Shown here: positions 6,083 to 11,007 of the stretch, one piece after another
Layout of the letters: every line of letters begins with the position of its first letter
How positions within the stretch are numbered: the stretch's first letter is position 1
Assembly: GCA_030426705.1 (NCBI GenBank)
Contig: JAUHXW010000074.1
Location: 1-11,007, forward strand
Origin: Gammaproteobacteria bacterium
GTDB taxonomy: Bacteria; Pseudomonadota; Gammaproteobacteria; Xanthomonadales; Marinicellaceae
Direction: 5' to 3'
Length of the DNA stretch: 11,007 bases
Translations under genes and position numbers: made by a program
Notes under the pieces: generated by a model
What the model saw: only the letters and a program-made list of their open reading frames with translations
Database searches by the model: none
What the model was told of the DNA's origin: nothing

Positions 6083-6898
6083 ATGCCTGAGTTACCTGAA
6101 GTAGAAACGACCCTGCGAGGCATTAAGCCCTGGCTACATCATCAGGAAATCTCAACGGTCAATGTATTCAATGCGTCATTGCGTTGGCCCATTCCTGCAG
6201 AAGTTAACGATTTGGTTGGTTTGAGCATCACTGGTTTATCCAGAAGGGCCAAGTACATAGTGATTGAGCTATCCAATCAAAGTCATTTGATATTACATTT
6301 GGGTATGTCGGGTGTCATCCGTGTGGTTGACAGCAATGAGGCCTATCAAAAACACGACCATTTTGAACTGGTGTTGGCTCATGGCAAGGCTTTGCGTTTG
6401 AATGATCCTCGCAGATTTGGCTGTGTTTTGCTGGTTGACGAGGACATATCACAGCATGCATTGTTACAAAAATTGGGGCCGGAACCGTTGAGTGAGGCCT
6501 TCGATGGACATTGGTTGAAAAATTGTGCCAAAAATCGGCAAATTGCCGTGAAAAATTTCATCATGAATAATCACATTGTGGTTGGTGTAGGCAACATTTA
6601 TGCGGCAGAATCATTGTTTTTGTCGGGAATCAGGCCAACCATCAAAGCCCATAAAGTCAGTTTGAAAAAATATCAAAAACTGGCGAAAACCATCAAACAA
6701 GTTTTGCAGCAAGCCATAGATGTGGGTGGCACCACCCTGAAAGACTTCAGAAATACTGATGGCAAACCGGGTTACTTTAAACAAGAGCTGCATGTTTATG
6801 GACGGGCTGGCTTACCTTGTCTGGTTTGTGGCGCAGTTATTAAGAATCAAGTGATTGGCCAACGCGCCAGTTGTTTTTGTCCTGTTTGTCAAAAATAG
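6083..6898 (+). CDS. mutM: Formamidopyrimidine-DNA glycosylase (Fpg/MutM)
   Basis: MutM removes 8-oxoguanine and ring-opened purines from DNA and nicks the abasic site. The 271-residue product has the family length and every key element. It has the N-terminal MPELPEVET, where Pro2 is the catalytic nucleophile after Met removal and Glu3 follows it. RRAKY holds Lys57, HLGMSG follows, then DPRRFG, and GVGNIYA of the helix-two-turn-helix. The C-terminal zinc finger is C-x2-C-x16-C-x2-C, ending CQK as in E. coli. The start is fixed by the need for Pro2 directly after the Met. It is separated from nudC by 186 bases with hairpins and from the next gene by 78 bases with a promoter, so it may be transcribed on its own. 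Nothing in it is truncated or unusual. Confidence 0.97.
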   Translation: MPELPEVETTLRGIKPWLHHQEISTVNVFNASLRWPIPAEVNDLVGLSITGLSRRAKYIVIELSNQSHLILHLGMSGVIRVVDSNEAYQKHDHFELVLAHGKALRLNDPRRFGCVLLVDEDISQHALLQKLGPEPLSEAFDGHWLKNCAKNRQIAVKNFIMNNHIVVGVGNIYAAESLFLSGIRPTIKAHKVSLKKYQKLAKTIKQVLQQAIDVGGTTLKDFRNTDGKPGYFKQELHVYGRAGLPCLVCGAVIKNQVIGQRASCFCPVCQK

Positions 6899-6923
6899 AC
6901 TCAAATTTTCATCAGGTAGTTGC

Positions 6924-6952
6924 TTGATTACCCCAACTGCATTGGTTATTAT
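6924..6952 (+). promoter_or_regulatory. Candidate sigma70-type promoter for the GGDEF-EAL gene
   Basis: TTGATT at 6924-6929 and TATTAT at 6947-6952 are separated by exactly 17 bases (four of six and five of six consensus matches). Transcription would start near 6960. An AAGGTG ribosome binding site at 6965-6970 sits six bases before the ATG at 6977, implying a very short leader. This indicates expression independent of mutM. Confidence 0.5.
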
Positions 6953-6976
6953 CATTTGACGTAAAAGGTGTGTTAA

Positions 6977-9775
6977 ATGAGTAATCGTCCAAACCAAATA
7001 CTCAAATTGTTCGCTATCAATTTAGCCATTGCATTGGTTTATGCCGCCTGTTGTTACCTCGCTTTTCGTTTTATTGTCAGACCTACGCTTTCAATCACCA
7101 TCTGGCCAGCAGTCGGTATTGGGGTGGGTTTTATCATGGTTTGGGGCAAAAAAATCATTCCAGGAATCGCCCTGGCGGAGTTGTTTAATGCTTTGATATT
7201 GTATGAGGTGCATAAGGATTTTGGCTGGAACCTGACATCTTTATATGATTTTTTACTTTATCTGAATAATGTCTTTCGTCCGGTGTTCGCCGGATTTTTA
7301 GCCATACATGTGGTGGGGAGGCAGCCGAAGCTCATAGAATTAAAGAAAATCGTTCGTTTTTTCATATATGCCGCAGTGTTACCTTGTCTGTTGACCACCT
7401 TTATTTTTGTGCTGCTGCTGTATGTTGCTGGTCATTATTCAGTCAATGATTTTTATGTTAAAGGTACCTTGTGGTATATAGGTGATCTGATGAGTGTGCT
7501 GATATTTACACCGGTTGTGATGTCATTTTTTGCGCGCCCCAGAAACACCTGGAGGCCAAGAGTTGTCAGTGTTGGATTACCCATTTTAACAGGCTTTATA
7601 ATGGTGTTTATGTTGTTTTATTCTTTTAAGTCACAAGAGGAAAAAAGAATCAATCAAACTGTAAACACTCACATGAACTACATTTTGAGTGTGGCTACTT
7701 CTCAAGAAATGGATGTCATGCAGTTGTTGTCTTTTTTAGAACAAAGGTCAGAACAGGTCAATCTCAACAGTTTTAAAGTGGAACTGGATGAGATGAAAGG
7801 TAATCAGTTTCACAATCTGTACACCAGTCAGGAGGTTTTGACCACCCGATACCAGAACCACACAAAACAAGAGTCTTTTAAATTGGGGGATAAAAGCTAC
7901 CAAATTACCTTGTCTTTAACCAATGCGTTTTTTATTAAGGATTCAACATCAGGATTGTGGCTTATACTTTCCATTGCTTTGTCATTCATTGGTTTCGTGT
8001 GTGTTGGCATGTTAACCCTGACTGGTAGACATTGGTTAACCGACATGGAAATCAAAGAACGAACCATGCAACTAAATGTCATTAACAAGGAACTGGAGGA
8101 AAGGAATCTAAATTATAGAAAAATTATTGAAAGCCAACCGGTTATTTTTTGGAAAGTTGATTTACAGCAAGACAAGGTAACTTATGTCAGCAGGGAAGCC
8201 GAGGCTATGCTGGGTTATCCTGTCAGGGATTGGTTGACAAAACTGCACTTCTTTACCCGCATCATTCACCCCGATGATATTCATCTGGTCAAAGATGTGA
8301 TTCATAAAAAAGATGTGGATGGAGAGCACACCGAAGTTGAATATCGAATTAAACATGCCAATGGTGAATACCGTTGGTTCAGGGACTATATTCATTTGGC
8401 AGGAAATCCCGATGGCACGATTGAAGTTATGGGCATGTTGGTTGATATCACCGACCGAAAAAATGATTCAGAAAAAATTCACCATTTGGCTTTTCATGAC
8501 TCGTTGACACAGCTGCCAAACCGACAGAATTTTCAAAACGTACTTTTGGAATTGATTAACAAAGCGCAGGAAAGCGATCGTTTTGGCGCCGTTTTATTTC
8601 TGGATATGGATCGGTTTAAAGTGCTCAATGACGCATTGGGTCATCATTTTGGTGATGGTTTGTTATTGAAAGTAGCAGAACGCTTGCGTGACTATGAGGA
8701 TGATTTCAAGGTCATTTCACGCTTTGGTGGAGATGAGTTTGTGATGGCCACTGATTGTGATTTTGAAAAGCAAAATGATGCGGCTGTGCAGGTTATCATG
8801 CTGGCTGAGGAAATCATTTCACATTTGGCCAAGCCCTACAAAATCAGCGAACACAGTCACGTATGTACTGTCAGTATGGGCATCACCATTTATCCTACCA
8901 GCAACTCAACTGTTAATGACATCATTCGTCAGGCTGATGTGGCCATGTATCGATCCAAGGAACAAGGCAGGAATCAGGTCACCATGTATCACGAGAGCAT
9001 GAAAAAGGACAACGATAAAATGCTGTATGTTGAACAGGTGCTGAGAAATGCAGTAACCAACGACAATTTCATTTTAAAATACCAACCCATAGTCGATAAA
9101 GACAGGAACATCGTCTGTTTCGAATCATTAATTAGAATCTTTAATAAACAGCAAACCATCTTTCCAGATGAGTTTATCCCCGTTGCAGAAGACACAGATT
9201 TGATTCAGCCAGTAGGACGCTGGGTTATTTCCCATGCCTGTTTAAAAATCATGGACTGCCAGTACAATATCTCAGTCAATGTCAGTTCCAAACAATTCCA
9301 CCAACAAGGCTTCATCATGTACATAGATCAAATGTTGAAGCGTTTTAATATTGACAAGGGTCGTTTGGTGATTGAACTGACGGAAGGGGTTGTCGTAGGT
9401 AACATCAATGAAATACAGTACAAGTTCAATCGACTCAAGGAATTGGGGGTACTGATAGCCATTGATGATTTTGGTACTGGTTATTCATCATTGGAATACC
9501 TGCGCCAACTACCCATTGATTACTTGAAAATTGATAAAAGTTTCGTGGCGGACTTGGGTAAGGATGATTCTGCTTTGGTGATCATTGAAACCATCATTTC
9601 GATGGCTCAACACTTGAACTTACAAACTGTGGCAGAAGGCGTGGAAACCGAGGAGCAGTTTGGGATTTTAAAAAGCATTGGTTGTAGCCTGTTTCAAGGG
9701 TATTTGTTTGGCAAGCCGGGTGATTTGGTTAATTTACAAGAACACCACTTGTCAAATTCTGACGTTATTGGCTAA
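6977..9775 (+). CDS. MASE1-PAS-GGDEF-EAL cyclic-di-GMP synthase/phosphodiesterase
   Basis: This 932-residue inner-membrane protein should turn a sensed signal into changes in c-di-GMP, which controls the switch between motility and surface attachment. The first ~215 residues are multi-pass hydrophobic sequence resembling the MASE1 sensor domain. Two further membrane segments (about 197-214 and 327-347) bracket a hydrophilic, probably periplasmic, loop. A short charged helix leads to a PAS domain at about 379-495 (HPDD, YRIKHANGEYRW, DITDRK). The GGDEF domain starts at LAFHD (504) and has an intact GGDEF at 584-588. The EAL domain has ESLIR at 716, NVSSKQF, ELTE, DDFGTGYSS from 830, KIDKSF and AEGVET. 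Both active sites look complete, so either or both activities are possible. The RxxD inhibitory site expected five residues before GGDEF is absent (DDFK there), suggesting synthesis is not product-inhibited in the usual way. It has its own likely promoter. The ligand is unknown. Confidence 0.93.
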   Translation: MSNRPNQILKLFAINLAIALVYAACCYLAFRFIVRPTLSITIWPAVGIGVGFIMVWGKKIIPGIALAELFNALILYEVHKDFGWNLTSLYDFLLYLNNVFRPVFAGFLAIHVVGRQPKLIELKKIVRFFIYAAVLPCLLTTFIFVLLLYVAGHYSVNDFYVKGTLWYIGDLMSVLIFTPVVMSFFARPRNTWRPRVVSVGLPILTGFIMVFMLFYSFKSQEEKRINQTVNTHMNYILSVATSQEMDVMQLLSFLEQRSEQVNLNSFKVELDEMKGNQFHNLYTSQEVLTTRYQNHTKQESFKLGDKSYQITLSLTNAFFIKDSTSGLWLILSIALSFIGFVCVGMLTLTGRHWLTDMEIKERTMQLNVINKELEERNLNYRKIIESQPVIFWKVDLQQDKVTYVSREAEAMLGYPVRDWLTKLHFFTRIIHPDDIHLVKDVIHKKDVDGEHTEVEYRIKHANGEYRWFRDYIHLAGNPDGTIEVMGMLVDITDRKNDSEKIHHLAFHDSLTQLPNRQNFQNVLLELINKAQESDRFGAVLFLDMDRFKVLNDALGHHFGDGLLLKVAERLRDYEDDFKVISRFGGDEFVMATDCDFEKQNDAAVQVIMLAEEIISHLAKPYKISEHSHVCTVSMGITIYPTSNSTVNDIIRQADVAMYRSKEQGRNQVTMYHESMKKDNDKMLYVEQVLRNAVTNDNFILKYQPIVDKDRNIVCFESLIRIFNKQQTIFPDEFIPVAEDTDLIQPVGRWVISHACLKIMDCQYNISVNVSSKQFHQQGFIMYIDQMLKRFNIDKGRLVIELTEGVVVGNINEIQYKFNRLKELGVLIAIDDFGTGYSSLEYLRQLPIDYLKIDKSFVADLGKDDSALVIIETIISMAQHLNLQTVAEGVETEEQFGILKSIGCSLFQGYLFGKPGDLVNLQEHHLSNSDVIG

Positions 9776-9805
9776 GATGCACCCTTTTCATCATTTCGCA
9801 AGTCT

Positions 9806-11007
9806 TTGCTCAATCCTCAACAACAAGCAGCTGTAGAAAAAACCAACCAACCCTTACTGGTGCTGGCTGGTGCCGGTTGTGGAAAAACCCGGGTGATTAC
9901 CGAAAAAATGGCACATTTGGTCAAAACCGGTTTTTGTTCGCCGGCAAACCTATTTGCCATCACATTCACCAACAAAGCGGCTAAAGAAATGAAGCAACGG
10001 GCCATGCAAATGGTTCGTGGCGGAGATTTGCTCAATATTTCGACTTTTCACTCACTGGGCTTGCGCCTGATGCAACAGGAAATTGCCCGCACCGATTATC
10101 ATCGCGGTTTCAGCATTCTTGACACATCGGAGTGTCAAAAAGTCATTCTTTCGCTGTTACCCAAGGGTATTAAAAAAGAATTGGCGAATCAATTACAGTG
10201 GCAAATTTCAGGTTGGAAAAATGCCGGATTGAGTCCGCAACAGGTTGAAACCACAGTGCCAATGGCTGTTGAGATTTATCAAAACTATCTGGATTATCTG
10301 GTCAGTATCAATGCCATGGATTTTGATGACCTGATATTACAGCCTTTGTGGTTGTTAAGTGCTGATGAAGGCGTCAGAAGCCGTTGGCAACAGCACATAG
10401 AATACCTGATGGTGGATGAATATCAGGACACAAACACCAGCCAATACCTTTTGATTAAAGCGCTTATGGGTCAAGGTAAGCACCTAACCTGTGTGGGTGA
10501 TGATGACCAATCCATTTATGGTTGGCGGGGTGCGCAAATAGAGAACTTACAACACTTGCAAAGGGATTTTCCTGAGCTTGCGGTGGTTAAATTGGAACAA
10601 AACTACCGTTCAAGCAGCATCATTTTGAATGCAGCTAACGAAGTCATCAAACACAACCCACACCCTTTTGATAAAAAAATCTGGAGTGATTTGGGTGAAG
10701 GTGAACCAATTCAGATAACCGCCTACCAAAGCGCTGAAGAAGAAGCCCATCAAATTGTCACAGACATCAGCTTTCAAAAACGGGTGAATTTGAAAAATTT
10801 CAGTGATTATGCCATTTTGTACCGTTCCAATCACCAGGCCAAATTACTCGAACAGGAATTGCGTATCAACAACATCCCCTACCAAATGTCAGGCGGTCGT
10901 TCATTTTTTGATTTTGCTGAAATCAAGGATTTGATGGCATACATCAGGCTGTTGGCCAACCCGCGTGATAATTCGGCGTTTTTGCGTTGTATCAACACGC
11001 CCAAGCG
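9806..11007 (+). CDS. rep: ATP-dependent DNA helicase Rep, 3' end outside window
   Basis: Rep is a superfamily 1A 3'-to-5' helicase that helps the replication fork past bound proteins. The first 400 codons are visible and run open to the window edge. They align throughout with E. coli Rep: LNPQQQAAVE at the start, Walker A AGAGCGKT at 21-28, FTNKAAKEMK, STFHSLG, the family FDDLIL stretch, Walker B DEYQDTNTSQ from 204, GDDDQSIYGWRGA from 231, QNYRSS, and EIKDLMAYIR near the edge. UvrD is the alternative, but DTNTSQ and the spacing favour Rep. No ATG or GTG lies before the conserved start in this frame; TTG 9806 gives MLNPQQ and is the best start. There is little sign of a Shine-Dalgarno. Walker A has Cys25 where Ser is usual. 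The gene is 30 bases downstream of the c-di-GMP gene, in the same frame as it, and may be co-transcribed. Confidence 0.93.
   Translation, partial: MLNPQQQAAVEKTNQPLLVLAGAGCGKTRVITEKMAHLVKTGFCSPANLFAITFTNKAAKEMKQRAMQMVRGGDLLNISTFHSLGLRLMQQEIARTDYHRGFSILDTSECQKVILSLLPKGIKKELANQLQWQISGWKNAGLSPQQVETTVPMAVEIYQNYLDYLVSINAMDFDDLILQPLWLLSADEGVRSRWQQHIEYLMVDEYQDTNTSQYLLIKALMGQGKHLTCVGDDDQSIYGWRGAQIENLQHLQRDFPELAVVKLEQNYRSSSIILNAANEVIKHNPHPFDKKIWSDLGEGEPIQITAYQSAEEEAHQIVTDISFQKRVNLKNFSDYAILYRSNHQAKLLEQELRINNIPYQMSGGRSFFDFAEIKDLMAYIRLLANPRDNSAFLRCINTPK

Noticed and set aside
5880..6104. Open frame between nudC and mutM
   Set aside because: It overlaps both genes' ends, spans several hairpins and has low-complexity, non-protein-like composition.

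Overview
The window looks like a chromosomal segment of a gammaproteobacterium with moderately low GC. The strongest evidence is gene content and order. A hemJ gene faces away from a transcription unit of a DUF6776-type coiled-coil membrane protein, a bactofilin, erpA and nudC, followed by mutM and rep. HemJ, DUF6776, bactofilin and ErpA are neighbours in pseudomonads and relatives. The ErpA, Fpg and Rep proteins align closely, from memory, with their E. coli counterparts. I cannot name the genus.

Layout: (1) Bases 1-2610 (+) hold the 3' part of a large PLD nuclease / SF2 helicase / DUF3427 gene, the architecture of the type IV, methylation-dependent restriction enzyme SauUSI. It is visibly more AT-rich than the rest and looks like an acquired defence gene. 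(2) hemJ (2656-3087, -) is convergent with it. (3) Bases 3088-3479 are non-coding. They carry three different inverted repeats and two outward-facing candidate promoters. (4) Bases 3480-5896 (+) form a tight unit DUF6776 / bactofilin / erpA / nudC. The last three genes overlap one another. (5) Bases 5897-6082 are non-coding with several potential hairpins, followed by mutM (6083-6898). (6) A good sigma70-like promoter precedes a MASE1-PAS-GGDEF-EAL cyclic-di-GMP protein (6977-9775). (7) rep starts 30 bases further on, probably at a TTG codon, and runs off the window's right end.

How the genes fit together: most of the window is housekeeping. It covers haem synthesis (HemJ), Fe-S cluster delivery (ErpA), NAD/NAD-capped RNA turnover (NudC), oxidised-base repair (MutM) and replication-fork helicase activity (Rep). 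DUF6776 plus bactofilin is a plausible membrane/cytoskeleton pair. The c-di-GMP protein is a sensory regulator whose input cannot be read from sequence. The least ordinary parts are the SauUSI-like gene, the repeat-laden hemJ/DUF6776 spacer, the altered zinc knuckle of NudC and the poorly characterised DUF6776-bactofilin pair. I found no tRNA, rRNA, CRISPR array or transposase gene.
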